From Actinomycetota bacterium (lineage in GTDB: Bacteria; Actinomycetota; CADDZG01; JAHWKV01): a DNA stretch of 64,000 nt. The translations under genes were made by a program, and so were the position numbers. Position 1 is the stretch's first letter; every line of letters begins with the position of its first letter. Location: assembly GCA_030447305.1 (NCBI GenBank), contig JAUJPC010000003.1, positions 204,738-268,737 on the forward strand. The letters are read 5' to 3'. Shown here in pieces: positions 23,743-32,721 of this stretch. The notes under the pieces are model-generated. The model was not told where the DNA came from and ran no database searches. It saw only the letters and a list, made by a program, of their open reading frames with translations.

Positions 23743-25068
23743 TTGGGCGAGTACGACGCAATAGTCGTCGGAGCGGGACCCGGGGGCTCCGCCGCCGCCT
23801 ACTGGCTCGCATCCGCCGGGCTCAAGGTTGCCCTGCTGGAGCGCAAAGCGCTTGGGCGGGACAAGGTCTGCGGCGACGGGCTCACGCCCCGCGCCACCAA
23901 GGCTCTCATAGAGATGGGAGTCAGGCCGGCAACCGAGTCCTACCACCGGATCCGGGGCTTGAGGGTTCTCGGCGCTGGACGGGAGATGGAGCTGGACTGG
24001 CCCACTCTAAGCAACTTCCCCGGCAACGGTCTGGTGGCTGCACGCCGGGTCCTGGACGCCGACATCACCGACCGCGCGGTGGAGGCCGGCGTCGACGTGC
24101 TGGACATGACCGAGGCAGTAGGCCCGGTCCGGGAGGGGTCGACGCTCACGGGCGTGATGTGGGTTCGCAAGGAGCATGTCGAGGGTGGAGGCGTGGTCAA
24201 GGCCGACGAGGGAGTGCTCCTCGCTCCTTTCACCATAGTCGCCGACGGCGCCTCGAGTTCGTTCGGCCGGTCACTTGGCATCCGGATGGACCCCACCTAT
24301 CCCCTCGGCCTCGGTATCCGGGCCTACTACCGGACCGACCGCCATGACGACGACTTCATCGAATCCTGGCTGGAGCTGCGCAAGGACGATCTTCTACTTC
24401 CCGGTTACGGCTGGCTGTTCCCGCTGGGTGACGGGACGATGAACGTCGGAGTCGGACTCCTGCAGACCTCGAAGAAGACGCTCAATGTAAATCTCAACCG
24501 GCTGCAGCACGACTTCATCGACGTCCTGCCGAGGTCCTACGGAATTACACACGAGGGCGCCACCGGACCCTACAAATCCGCCAGGCTGCCGCTCGGTGGC
24601 AGCATCCGCAAGCCCTGTGGGGACGGCTTTTTGTGCATCGGGGACGCTGCCGGGATGATCAACCCGTTCAACGGCGAGGGGATCGACTACGCCCTCGAAA
24701 CCGGCAAGCTGGCGGCCGGCATGATCAGCGCGGCTCTCGCCAGGGGCAGCTCCACCGAGCTTGTCGACTACCAGGTTGCCCTCCGGGACATCTACGGTGG
24801 GTACTACCGGCTGGGCCGGCTGTTCCTCAGGATGATCAGCAAGCCCGAGCTTTTCCGGGTGATGTGTCAGATCGGTATGCGGTCGGAGACGGTCATGGCC
24901 TTTGCTCTTCAGGTCCTCGCCAACCTGGCGGAGGAGAACGGCGGCAAGCTTGCCGACCGGGCCTTCAGAGGGTTGGTCAAGGTGGCCGAGCGGGGCCTCG
25001 ACGAGTACACCGAGCCTGACATCCCCATGCCCGCCGGGGTGCCTTCGCGCGACAGGGTAGAAGTCTAG
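23743..25068 (+). CDS. Geranylgeranyl reductase-family FAD oxidoreductase
   Basis: The 441-residue flavoprotein has the FAD motif IVVGAGPGGSAAAYWLA, the DKVCGDGLTPRA loop of the geranylgeranyl reductase family, and GDAAGMINPFNGEGIDYALE. In actinobacteria such enzymes saturate isoprenoid chains, for example menaquinone (MenJ). Placement directly upstream of nuo supports a menaquinone role here. I chose TTG 23743 because GGAGGGAG at 23727-23734 is 8 bp upstream and the product then starts with GEYDAIVVG, which suits the fold; TTG at 23725 lies before the ribosome site. Confidence 0.87.
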   Translation: MGEYDAIVVGAGPGGSAAAYWLASAGLKVALLERKALGRDKVCGDGLTPRATKALIEMGVRPATESYHRIRGLRVLGAGREMELDWPTLSNFPGNGLVAARRVLDADITDRAVEAGVDVLDMTEAVGPVREGSTLTGVMWVRKEHVEGGGVVKADEGVLLAPFTIVADGASSSFGRSLGIRMDPTYPLGLGIRAYYRTDRHDDDFIESWLELRKDDLLLPGYGWLFPLGDGTMNVGVGLLQTSKKTLNVNLNRLQHDFIDVLPRSYGITHEGATGPYKSARLPLGGSIRKPCGDGFLCIGDAAGMINPFNGEGIDYALETGKLAAGMISAALARGSSTELVDYQVALRDIYGGYYRLGRLFLRMISKPELFRVMCQIGMRSETVMAFALQVLANLAEENGGKLADRAFRGLVKVAERGLDEYTEPDIPMPAGVPSRDRVEV

Positions 25069-25313
25069 GCCAGGAAGGCGGCAGATCCTCCGGAGAGCTC
25101 CGAAAGTCCGTCCGCCGGCTCCTCGAATGAGGCTCCCGCCGATCCGGCGGGTGTAAGAGGCCTTCTGGGGAACCGATCTCCGGCATTGCCGCCTGAGCCG
25201 GGGCCATTGAAAGGCGGAAGGTAGGAACGTTGACGCCTTGATCGGACCTTTGCTGCAACCGCTGCCGCGGCGGCCAGGGCAGCGAAACCCACCCCACCGA
25301 CGATCCGGTCCAT
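25065..25313 (-). CDS. Possible small membrane-anchored protein
   Basis: An 82-codon minus-strand frame overlaps the end of the reductase gene by 4 bp. The product starts MDRIVGGVGFAALAAAAAVA, a plausible membrane helix, then turns basic (KVRSRRQRSY) and ends in a Gly/Pro/Ser-rich tail. GAGG lies immediately before the ATG, too close for a good ribosome site. No family recognised. Confidence 0.4.
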   Translation of the reverse strand: MDRIVGGVGFAALAAAAAVAAKVRSRRQRSYLPPFNGPGSGGNAGDRFPRRPLTPAGSAGASFEEPADGLSELSGGSAAFLA

Positions 25314-25469
25314 CCTCTTATTGTACGTCGCCGAGGCGGCCCTGCCAGAAAGCGAAGCAGGCAGTAACTTGGGGTTTGTCCTACCGTTCGTACGGTAAGG
25401 CGTGGGGGTATCGAGCCTCGGGGGTAGGGGCAAAGCTTGTGATAGCTTTCAGGGGTCTGTCAGCTGTCG

Positions 25470-25859
25470 ATGAAAGGGATTTTGGGGCTCATGCCGGACG
25501 GCTATTTCGGTTCATATCTCACCCTGGCGGTCTACGCCCTGGCCATGATTGGTCTCGTTGCAGGCACGCTCGGGCTCAACCGTCTGGTTTCCCCCAAGGT
25601 TCCCAAGAGGGAAAAGCTCACCACTTACGAATGCGGAGTGGAGCCGGTGGGGACCGGCCAGTCCCAGACCACCATCCGGTACTACATGTTCGCCCTTCTC
25701 TTCGTCATCTTCGACGTGGAGGCGGTGTTCTTGTTCCCGTGGGCGGTGGTGTTCGAGGAGATTGGCATGTTTGCCTTTATCGAGATGATGATCTTCATAG
25801 CAATCCTTGCTCTCGGCCTGCTTTACGCCTGGCGGAAGAAGGTGCTGGACTGGCTTTGA
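25470..25859 (+). CDS. nuoA: NADH-quinone oxidoreductase subunit A
   Basis: The 129-residue membrane subunit has three hydrophobic segments and the conserved loop [13 protein letters not shown] with [15 protein letters not shown]. It is the first gene of the nuo cluster. ATG at 25491 would also give a good start; the longer form adds seven residues. Confidence 0.93.
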   Translation: MKGILGLMPDGYFGSYLTLAVYALAMIGLVAGTLGLNRLVSPKVPKREKLTTYECGVEPVGTGQSQTTIRYYMFALLFVIFDVEAVFLFPWAVVFEEIGMFAFIEMMIFIAILALGLLYAWRKKVLDWL

Positions 25860-25914
25860 TGTCCCGCAGGGCCGGCCACAACCGCTTCATCCGATTTTTC
25901 GTAGAGGAGCGCTG

Positions 25915-26460
25915 ATGGCCCAGGATTCTGATGTCGAGAAGGTCAAACTCCCCAAGTCGGTCAGCTTTCTGCTGAACTGGGGACGCAAATACTCACTTTG
26001 GATGTTCCAGTTCGGCCTGGCCTGCTGTTCCATCGAATTCATCGCGTCGGCCATGCCGAAGCACGACATCATGCGTCTGGGAGTCATCCCGTTCCCCGCC
26101 TCCCCAAGGCAGGCAGACCTGATGGTCGTGGCGGGCACGGTGACCGACAAAATGGCCCCGGCCATCAAGCGAGTCTACGAGCAGATGGCGGAACCCAAGT
26201 ACGTGATCTCCATGGGCTCCTGCGCCAACTGCGGCGGCCCCTACTGGGATTCCTACTGTGTGACCAAGGGCGTCGACCAGATCATTCCGGTCGATGTCTA
26301 CGTCCCCGGCTGTCCGCCTCGGCCGGAGGGACTCTTGGGCGGCATCATCCGGCTGCAGAACATGATTCAGAGCGAAAACATCAAAGAGAAATGGCAGGGT
26401 AGTGACCACACAGGGAAGATCCCTCAGATCATTGGAACGGGTCGGGCCGGAGGAATTTAG
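25915..26460 (+). CDS. nuoB: NADH-quinone oxidoreductase subunit B
   Basis: The 181-residue subunit holds cluster N2 near the quinone site. Its ligands are visible as the adjacent cysteines in FGLACCSIE, the [12 protein letters not shown] segment and [15 protein letters not shown] precedes ATG 25915. It overlaps nuoC by up to 59 bp depending on the nuoC start. Confidence 0.95.
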   Translation: MAQDSDVEKVKLPKSVSFLLNWGRKYSLWMFQFGLACCSIEFIASAMPKHDIMRLGVIPFPASPRQADLMVVAGTVTDKMAPAIKRVYEQMAEPKYVISMGSCANCGGPYWDSYCVTKGVDQIIPVDVYVPGCPPRPEGLLGGIIRLQNMIQSENIKEKWQGSDHTGKIPQIIGTGRAGGI

Positions 26461-26953
26461 CCGGCGCGTCTCCTCCAAGCTGGAGGACCTGGCCAGTGGT
26501 TTCGAAGTTCAATACGGGCATGTTTGGGCGAGGGTCGAGCCGTCGCGCATCGTCGATGTCGTGCGTACCCTCAAGACCGATCCCGGCCTAGCCTGTACCT
26601 ACTTCACCTTTCTATCAGGCGTTGACTGGCAGGCCCAGGGGTTCGAGGTCGTCATCGTGCTGTACTCGGTAACCTACGGGAACACGGTGGGGCTCAAGGT
26701 GCCTGTTCCGGCTGAGAATCCGAGTATGCCCACCATCACCGGCATTTTTCGCAGTGCCGACTGGCACGAGCGGGAGGCTTCCGAGATGTTCGGCATCAAC
26801 TTCGAAGGCCACCCCAACCTGGTGAAGCTGTACCTGCCGGAGGATTTCATCGGGCATCCGCTGCGCAAGGACTTCCGGCTCGCCAGCCGGGTCTTCAAGC
26901 CCTGGCCAGGCGCCAAGGATCCTTCTGAGGCGGCCGGAGGAGGAAGGGCATGA
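26402..26953 (+). CDS. nuoC: NADH-quinone oxidoreductase subunit C
   Basis: The 183-residue peripheral subunit has the family segment [21 protein letters not shown] and [15 protein letters not shown]. Start is uncertain: GTG 26402 gives a 59-bp overlap with nuoB, TTG 26432 a 29-bp overlap. The C-terminus GGGRA and stop lie inside the first unit of a 59-bp tandem duplication, so the TGA overlaps the ATG of a mini-ORF rather than that of nuoD. Confidence 0.92.
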   Translation: MTTQGRSLRSLERVGPEEFSRRVSSKLEDLASGFEVQYGHVWARVEPSRIVDVVRTLKTDPGLACTYFTFLSGVDWQAQGFEVVIVLYSVTYGNTVGLKVPVPAENPSMPTITGIFRSADWHEREASEMFGINFEGHPNLVKLYLPEDFIGHPLRKDFRLASRVFKPWPGAKDPSEAAGGGRA

Positions 26954-27012
26954 GCACCTTGATCAAGGCCGCTCGACTTTGTGGGGCGTCGGCCGGTGGA
27001 GGAAGGGCATGA
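26950..27012 (+). CDS. Mini-ORF 1 in the nuoC-nuoD duplication
   Basis: ATG 26950 overlaps the nuoC stop (ATGA) and follows GGAGGAAGG at good spacing. It encodes 20 residues: MSTLI as in the NuoD N-terminus, KAARLCGAS, and GGGRA as in the NuoC C-terminus. Its own stop overlaps the ATG of mini-ORF 2. It is a duplication product that should be translated; any function of the peptide is unknown. Confidence 0.55.
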   Translation: MSTLIKAARLCGASAGGGRA

Positions 27013-27071
27013 GCACCTTGATCAAGGTCGCTCGACTTTGTGGGGCGTCGGCCGGTGGAGGAAGGGCATGA
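27009..27071 (+). CDS. Mini-ORF 2 in the nuoC-nuoD duplication
   Basis: The second 20-codon frame is identical to the first except Val for Ala at position 7. It starts in an ATGA overlap with mini-ORF 1 and stops in an ATGA overlap with nuoD (27068-27071). Ribosomes finishing nuoC would need two more re-initiations to reach nuoD unless they load at the third ribosome site directly. Confidence 0.55.
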   Translation: MSTLIKVARLCGASAGGGRA

Positions 27072-28228
27072 GCACGCTTATTCCAACCACCGACCGCTGG
27101 CTTAGGGAGGCTCGACTCGCCGGCGACGCCACCCTTCGTACAGAGGAGATGGTGCTGAACATCGGCCCCCAGCACCCTGCTACCCATGGTGTGCTTCGGG
27201 TCGTAGTCACCCTGGACGGCGAGAAGATTGTCGAGGGAACTCCTGTGGTCGGATACATGCACCGGGGACACGAGAAGCTGTTCGAGCAGCGCGACTTCCG
27301 TCAGATCACCAACCTTTGCTCCCGGATGGACTGGCTGTCGGGCCTCAACAACGAGATCCCGGCCTCCATTGCAGTCGAGCGGCTGATGGAACTGGAGGTG
27401 CCTCGCAGGGCCACCTACCTCCGGGTGATCATGGCCGAGATCAACCGCATCCTGAACCACCTGATGTTCACCGGCTCGTTCGGACTGGAGCTGGGAGCCA
27501 CCACCCCGGTCATGTATGCCTTCCGGGAGCGCGAGCTGCTTCAGTCCGCCATGGAGCTGGCCACGGGGGGCCGCCTCCACTTCGGCTTTATTCGCCCGGG
27601 GGGTCTAAAGGAGGACGTGCCGCGAGGGTTCGTGGACCTGGCGCTGCGGGGCATCCGGCAGCTCCAAAAGGCGATTCCGGATTACGAGGATCTGCTGATG
27701 GGCAACGAGATCTTCAAAGCCCGGACCGTCGGCGTCGGAGTTCTCGATCCCGATCTGGCCCTGGAGTACGGGGTTTCGGGACCGATCCTGCGGGGCAGTG
27801 GCATCCCCTACGACGTTCGCAAAGCCGAGCCGTACCTGAACTACGACGAGTTCGACTTCAACATCCCGGTCGGAACCAACGGTGACTCGTTCGACCGCTA
27901 CTGGGTCCTCATCCAGGAGATGAAGGAGTCGGCGAAGATCGTCGAGCAGGCACTGCTGGACCTGCCGGCGGGATCCCACATCGGCCAGGTGCCCAAGCGG
28001 CTGACCATCCCGAAGGGTGCCATCTGGGCCAAGGCCGAGAACCCGCTGGGAGAGCTCGGCTACTACATCGTCTCCGACGGCGAGGCCAAGCCGTACCGGA
28101 TGAAGGCCAGGACTCCCTCCTTCAACAACATTTCCGTGGTGCCCCACATGCTGCGCGGAGCCTACGTCCCCGACATGGTGGCCATCCTGGGCAGCATGTT
28201 CTTCGTGGTGGGAGATATCGACCGGTGA
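27068..28228 (+). CDS. nuoD: NADH-quinone oxidoreductase subunit D
   Basis: The 386-residue 49-kDa subunit forms the quinone pocket with NuoB. Signatures: NIGPQHPATHGVLR, GYMHRGHEKLFE, RVIMAEINRILNHL and the C-terminal DMVAILGSMFFVVGDIDR. ATG 27068 is the third in-register start of the duplication and gives the expected length. GGAGGAAGGG precedes it. It overlaps nuoH by 1-4 bp. Confidence 0.95.
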   Translation: MSTLIPTTDRWLREARLAGDATLRTEEMVLNIGPQHPATHGVLRVVVTLDGEKIVEGTPVVGYMHRGHEKLFEQRDFRQITNLCSRMDWLSGLNNEIPASIAVERLMELEVPRRATYLRVIMAEINRILNHLMFTGSFGLELGATTPVMYAFRERELLQSAMELATGGRLHFGFIRPGGLKEDVPRGFVDLALRGIRQLQKAIPDYEDLLMGNEIFKARTVGVGVLDPDLALEYGVSGPILRGSGIPYDVRKAEPYLNYDEFDFNIPVGTNGDSFDRYWVLIQEMKESAKIVEQALLDLPAGSHIGQVPKRLTIPKGAIWAKAENPLGELGYYIVSDGEAKPYRMKARTPSFNNISVVPHMLRGAYVPDMVAILGSMFFVVGDIDR

Positions 28229-29238
28229 TGGCCGACGCTCTAGGGAACGGGTACGTTCAGCTCGGGCTGAAGATGTCCGTGCTGCTGATCCTGCTGCCGG
28301 CGACGCTGGTTCTGGGCTGGGTGGAGCTCAAGATCGGCGCCCACATGCAGGCCCGCCTGGGTCCCATGTACCCCGGTGGGTTCCACGGCTGGGCTCAGAC
28401 TCTTGCCGACGGCATCAAGTTCGTCCTCAAAGAGAACATAATTCCCCGCAACGCGGACCGCAGTGTGTTCGCGCTGGTGCCTTACGTCACCATGCTGGGC
28501 GCCGCTCTCATCTTCGTGGTGATTCCCGCCGGACGCAACCTGGTGATCGAGGACCTGGAAGTAGGTGTCTTCTACGTCCTGGCGGCCTCCTCGGTGGGTG
28601 TTATCGGCATCCTGATGGCGGGTTGGTCCTCCGCGAACAAGTACTCGTTGATGGGCGCCCTCAGGGCGGCGGCTCAGCTGATCGCCTACGAGCTCCCGCT
28701 GGTTCTCGCCGCAGCCGCGGTGGCGATGATGGCCGGCTCGCTCTCGCTCGTCGATATCGTGGAAGCACAGAAGTCGATCGAGATCGCCGGTTTCTACATC
28801 CCGTTCTTGCCGTTCCAGATAGTCGGCTTCATCATCTTCCTTACGGCAGCCACCGCGGAGCTCACCAGGCCGCCCTTTGACATGCCCGTTGCAGAGGCCG
28901 AGCTCATCACGGGCGCGTTTACCGAGTACACCGGCATCCGGTTTGCTTTCAGCCTTTTTGCCGCGGAGTACATCTCGATGATCGGGCTGGCGGCATTTGG
29001 AGCCACCCTGTTCCTCGGAGGCTATGCCCCGCCGCACTCCGCGCTGGAGTTCATCCCGGGCATCGTTTGGCTGTTGCTTAAGACGCTGACTATCCTCTTC
29101 CTGCTGATCTGGGTGCGCTGGACGTATCCCCGACTGCGTGAGGACCAGCTGCAGAAGTTCGCCTGGAAGTTTCTGATCCCGCTGTCTCTGGTGAACATCT
29201 TCGCCACCGGAGCCCTGAAGCTGACCCCGTGGATCTAG
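28225..29238 (+). CDS. nuoH: NADH-quinone oxidoreductase subunit H
   Basis: The 337-residue membrane subunit links the quinone site to the proton pumps. It has eight or so hydrophobic segments, the loop ELTRPPFDMPVAEAELITG and RWTYPRLREDQL. GTG 28225 or ATG 28228 is the start. It directly follows nuoD; the NADH-module genes nuoE, nuoF and nuoG that lie between D and H in many operons are absent. Confidence 0.95.
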   Translation: MMADALGNGYVQLGLKMSVLLILLPATLVLGWVELKIGAHMQARLGPMYPGGFHGWAQTLADGIKFVLKENIIPRNADRSVFALVPYVTMLGAALIFVVIPAGRNLVIEDLEVGVFYVLAASSVGVIGILMAGWSSANKYSLMGALRAAAQLIAYELPLVLAAAAVAMMAGSLSLVDIVEAQKSIEIAGFYIPFLPFQIVGFIIFLTAATAELTRPPFDMPVAEAELITGAFTEYTGIRFAFSLFAAEYISMIGLAAFGATLFLGGYAPPHSALEFIPGIVWLLLKTLTILFLLIWVRWTYPRLREDQLQKFAWKFLIPLSLVNIFATGALKLTPWI

Positions 29239-29260
29239 TGAGCACTGCAAGGAGTAGCCA

Positions 29261-29863
29261 ATGGCCGTAAGCGAAAGCCAAGTTGATGAGCTGGTGCCCC
29301 GCCAGGAGCTGAAGACGCTCTCTCCGGGCAAAACCAAGCGCACCACTTTCGGCATCGGGCTGATCAAGGGCCTCGGCATCACGCTGCGGCACATGCTGAC
29401 GCCGGCGGTTACTGTGCAGTATCCGGATGAGTCCGCCCCGCTTCCTCCCCGGTCGCGCGGCATCATCGCCCTCAAGGAAGAAAACTGCACCGTCTGCATG
29501 CTGTGCGCCCGCGAGTGCCCGGACTGGTGCATATATATAGAAGGACACAAGGAGGCGCGCGAGAGCGTCGGGGGCAAGCGGGCCAAGAAGTTCAACGTGC
29601 TCGACCGCTTCGCGATCGACTATGCCCTTTGCATGTACTGCGGGATCTGCGTGGAGGTCTGCCCGTACGACGCTCTTTTCTGGGGCCAGCTCGACAACTA
29701 CTCCGAGCACGATGTCACCCAGCTGACGCATGAGATGGAGCAGCTGAACCAGTGGATGTACCAGGTGCCACCTCCGGAGGAGCTAGAGATCGGCGCCATG
29801 GGACCGGCTGTGAAGCCGGCTGCCGGTCCCCCGGCCGCCGGTGTCGAGAAGGAAGGGGCCTAG
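29261..29863 (+). CDS. nuoI: NADH-quinone oxidoreductase subunit I
   Basis: The 200-residue subunit carries clusters N6a and N6b through [12 protein letters not shown] and [12 protein letters not shown]. It has a normal N-terminal region ([18 protein letters not shown]) and a C-terminal extension rich in Pro and Ala. In complexes lacking NuoEFG this subunit is near the likely electron entry point. It abuts nuoJ. Confidence 0.95.
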   Translation: MAVSESQVDELVPRQELKTLSPGKTKRTTFGIGLIKGLGITLRHMLTPAVTVQYPDESAPLPPRSRGIIALKEENCTVCMLCARECPDWCIYIEGHKEARESVGGKRAKKFNVLDRFAIDYALCMYCGICVEVCPYDALFWGQLDNYSEHDVTQLTHEMEQLNQWMYQVPPPEELEIGAMGPAVKPAAGPPAAGVEKEGA

Positions 29864-30349
29864 GTGCAGGGCCTGGTCTTTTTGATCGTGGCCGCCGTCT
29901 CAGGCATTGCCGCGGTGCGACTGGTCACGAATAAGAACCTGGTACACGCGGCTCTCTATCTGGTGGTGACCCTGTTGGGGATGGCAATCATCTTCCTGCT
30001 GCTGACGGCAGAGTTCGTTGCCTGGGTGCAGGTGCTGATCTACGTAGGAGCGGTCATCGTCCTTCTGCTATTCGGCTTGATGCTGACTCGTGCCCAGATC
30101 GGAAAAACCGCCCTGGACCGCCAGCAACGCTGGGTGGCAGGTCCGGTGGCTTTGGTCCTGTTTGCCGTGACCACGCCGGTGCTGTGGCGGTTTTTCGACG
30201 GCAGGACCATAAACCTGGAGCGGCAGACCGGCAACACCGCCGACCTGGGAACAGAGATCTTCACCAACTTCGTTCTGCCGTTCGAGATCGCTTCGGTGCT
30301 GCTGCTGGCCGCACTGGTTGGTGCAGTCTTTCTTGCAAAGAGAGATTAG
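29864..30349 (+). CDS. nuoJ: NADH-quinone oxidoreductase subunit J
   Basis: The 161-residue membrane subunit has five hydrophobic segments and the conserved NLVHAALYLVVTLLGMAIIFLLL-type helix (segments within it), plus VQVLIYVGAVIVLLLFGLML. GTG start immediately after the nuoI stop. Confidence 0.93.
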   Translation: MQGLVFLIVAAVSGIAAVRLVTNKNLVHAALYLVVTLLGMAIIFLLLTAEFVAWVQVLIYVGAVIVLLLFGLMLTRAQIGKTALDRQQRWVAGPVALVLFAVTTPVLWRFFDGRTINLERQTGNTADLGTEIFTNFVLPFEIASVLLLAALVGAVFLAKRD

Positions 30350-30655
30350 ATGCCACTCAACTGGGTCCTGGTTCTAACCACCTTTTTGTTCTGCGTTGGG
30401 GTGTACGGCGTGCTGGCTCGGCGGAACGCAGTCATCGTCCTGATGTCCATCGAGATCATGCTGAACGCCGTCAACCTGAACTTCATCGCCTTCAACGGAG
30501 TCGTCGGCGGTGAGCGGCTGATCGGGCAGGTTTTTGCCCTGTTCGTCATCGCCATTGCGGCGGCCGAGCTGGGCATCGGCCTGGCAATCGTGCTGCTGAT
30601 CTACCGCAACAGCTTCACCGTGTCCCTTGATGAGGTGAACCTGCTCAGATGGTAA
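30350..30655 (+). CDS. nuoK: NADH-quinone oxidoreductase subunit K
   Basis: The 101-residue subunit has three membrane helices and the conserved RRNAVIVLMSIEIMLNAVNL segment with both helix glutamates (SIEIML, AAAELGIGLA) involved in proton transfer. ATG starts directly after nuoJ; the end overlaps nuoL by 7 bp. Confidence 0.95.
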   Translation: MPLNWVLVLTTFLFCVGVYGVLARRNAVIVLMSIEIMLNAVNLNFIAFNGVVGGERLIGQVFALFVIAIAAAELGIGLAIVLLIYRNSFTVSLDEVNLLRW

Positions 30656-32691
30656 GCCTTCTCGCTACCGCAGCCGAGCACGGCACCGAGACCGCCGCTT
30701 CGGGCGGCGGCGCAATGGAGCTGGCATGGGTTATCCCGGTCATCGCCATGGTTTCCGCCGCACTGATATGGGCGATCGGCAAGCGTTTGCCGATGAGAGG
30801 GGCCGAGATCGGCGTTGCGGCAATGATCGCGGTCTTCATCGGCGGCCTGCTGGTGTTCTTTGACGCCATCGCCCACATCAACGCGGACGCGGAGTGGCAC
30901 GGGTTCGAGAAAGCCGTGACCTGGATGAACTTCGGGCCGGGCTCGACGGTCGAACTGGGGTACATGGTCGACGGCCTGGCGGCCGTCATGATGGTGATCG
31001 TCGGCTTCGTGGCCCTGATGGTGCACATCTACGCCGCCTCTTACATGAAGGGTGAGGTCCGGGTCACCCACTTCTTCGCAACCCTGTCGCTGTTCACGGG
31101 CTCGATGCTCACCGTGGTCCTGGCCAACAACCTGCTGATGATGCTGGTCGGTTGGGAGGGCATGGGTCTGTCCTCGTACCTGCTCATCGGGCACTGGTGG
31201 GAGAAGCACGAGAACTCGTCGGCGGCGATCAAGGCGTTTCTCACCACCCGCGTCGGGGACATCGGATTCATGTTCGGCATCTTTGTGCTGTTCTGGGCCG
31301 CAGGCAGCTTCAACGTTGCCCACATCAACGAACTGGCTGCTGATGGCGGCATAGCGAGGGGAACCCTTACGGTGGCCGCGCTGCTGCTGTTCTGCGGAGC
31401 CGTCGGCAAGTCGGCCCAGTTCCCGCTTCACACCTGGCTCCCAGACGCCATGGCCGGTCCTACACCGGTATCGGCACTGATCCACGCCGCCACCATGGTT
31501 GTCGCCGGCGTCTATCTGGTGGCCCGGATGTTCCCGGTGTTCGACAACGCTTTCGACGTGGCACTCGACGTGGTGGCGGTCATCGGCTCCATAACTACGG
31601 TGATAGCGGCACTTCTGGCGCTGGTCCAGCAGGACCTGAAGAGGGTGCTGGCCTACTCGACCATCTCCCAGCTGGCTTACATGATCGCCGGGCTGGGCGT
31701 GGGGGCGTACACCGCGAGCGTCTTTCACATCTGGACCCACGCCTGGTTCAAGGCGCTGCTGTTCCTGGCAGCCGGCTCGGTCATCCACGCCGTGCACTCA
31801 AACAACATGACCGACATGGGCGGGCTGTTCCGCAAGATGCCGATCACGTCCATCACCTACATCGTCGGAGGATTGGCGCTGGCCGCCTTCCCGCCCTTCG
31901 CCGGCTTCTGGTCTAAGGACGAGCTGGTCGTCGGCGCCTACGAGGCAGCGACTGCCGGCAGCAGGGCGGGGACTCTCACCTTGGTCGCCATGCTCCTCAC
32001 CGCATTCCTCACCGCCTGTTACGTGGCCCGCATGCTAGCACTGACCTTCTTCGGCAAGCCGAGGTACGACCCTGAGCATGTGCACCCCCACGAGAGCCCC
32101 AAGCTGATGACGTACCCCCTGATCGCACTGGCGGCACTGGCGGTGGCCGGAGGCTGGGTGGGGATCCCAGGAGAAATGAACCAGTTCGGCAGGTGGGTTC
32201 ACTACGGTGACGAGCACGCCGCCTTCAACCCGATGATCGCAATTCTCTCCACGGGCCTAGCGTTGGCCGGCTTCGCCGCGGGCTGGGCAATCTTCCGGAT
32301 GGGCAAGGTCAAGATCGACGTGCGCAAGACGGCGCTGGCACCGTTTTACCGGCTGCTGCTCAACAGGTACTACCTGGACGACATCTACTTCAAGGGGATC
32401 GTCCGGCCGGTGAGGGACCGCCTCTCCGCGGCCGCTTACTGGATCAACCAGAAGGTCCTCGACGGCGCGGTCAACGCGGCCGGCATGGTAGCTGTGGCCT
32501 CCGGCAGGTTCGCGTATCGAGATGTCGACCAGGGCCTTATCGACGGACTGGTGAACAACCTGGCTCGTCTAACCGGCCGTACTGGGGACAAGCTGAAGTT
32601 CTGGCAGACCGGCAACATGCAGCGCTACGCCGCGGCCATGTTCCTGGGAGTCGCCACCCTTGTGGGGGCGTTCGTGTTTTTTCGAATTTAA
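30649..32691 (+). CDS. nuoL: NADH-quinone oxidoreductase subunit L
   Basis: The 680-residue antiporter-like subunit has the core VGWEGMGLSSYLLIGHWW, KSAQFPLHTWLPDAMAGPTPVSALIHAATMV and the broken-helix regions, then the C-terminal lateral helix expected in NuoL (about 520-680). All family features are intact. Confidence 0.95.
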   Translation: MVSLLATAAEHGTETAASGGGAMELAWVIPVIAMVSAALIWAIGKRLPMRGAEIGVAAMIAVFIGGLLVFFDAIAHINADAEWHGFEKAVTWMNFGPGSTVELGYMVDGLAAVMMVIVGFVALMVHIYAASYMKGEVRVTHFFATLSLFTGSMLTVVLANNLLMMLVGWEGMGLSSYLLIGHWWEKHENSSAAIKAFLTTRVGDIGFMFGIFVLFWAAGSFNVAHINELAADGGIARGTLTVAALLLFCGAVGKSAQFPLHTWLPDAMAGPTPVSALIHAATMVVAGVYLVARMFPVFDNAFDVALDVVAVIGSITTVIAALLALVQQDLKRVLAYSTISQLAYMIAGLGVGAYTASVFHIWTHAWFKALLFLAAGSVIHAVHSNNMTDMGGLFRKMPITSITYIVGGLALAAFPPFAGFWSKDELVVGAYEAATAGSRAGTLTLVAMLLTAFLTACYVARMLALTFFGKPRYDPEHVHPHESPKLMTYPLIALAALAVAGGWVGIPGEMNQFGRWVHYGDEHAAFNPMIAILSTGLALAGFAAGWAIFRMGKVKIDVRKTALAPFYRLLLNRYYLDDIYFKGIVRPVRDRLSAAAYWINQKVLDGAVNAAGMVAVASGRFAYRDVDQGLIDGLVNNLARLTGRTGDKLKFWQTGNMQRYAAAMFLGVATLVGAFVFFRI

Positions 32692-32721
32692 CCGGATGAG
32701 CGATGACACGACGGAGGTTCT

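Larger units (their letters stand above)
26941..27075 (+). repeat. Tandem 59-bp duplication at the nuoC/nuoD junction
   Basis: Two units, 26941-26999 and 27000-27058, differ at one position (GCC versus GTC codon); a third partial copy of 17 bp (27059-27075) runs into nuoD. Similarity extends about 9 bp before the first unit. Every copy carries a GGAGGAAGG ribosome site and an ATGAGCAC start, so the intercistronic junction itself has been duplicated. Confidence 0.93.

Noticed and set aside
26941..27075. CRISPR-like or transposon repeats at nuoC-nuoD
   Set aside because: Units are directly abutting with no spacers and contain the gene junction itself, so a simple tandem duplication explains them.
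28229..29600. Large minus-strand frames opposite nuoH, nuoL, nuoM and nuoN
   Set aside because: High-G+C codon shadows; the plus-strand subunits are complete and recognisable.
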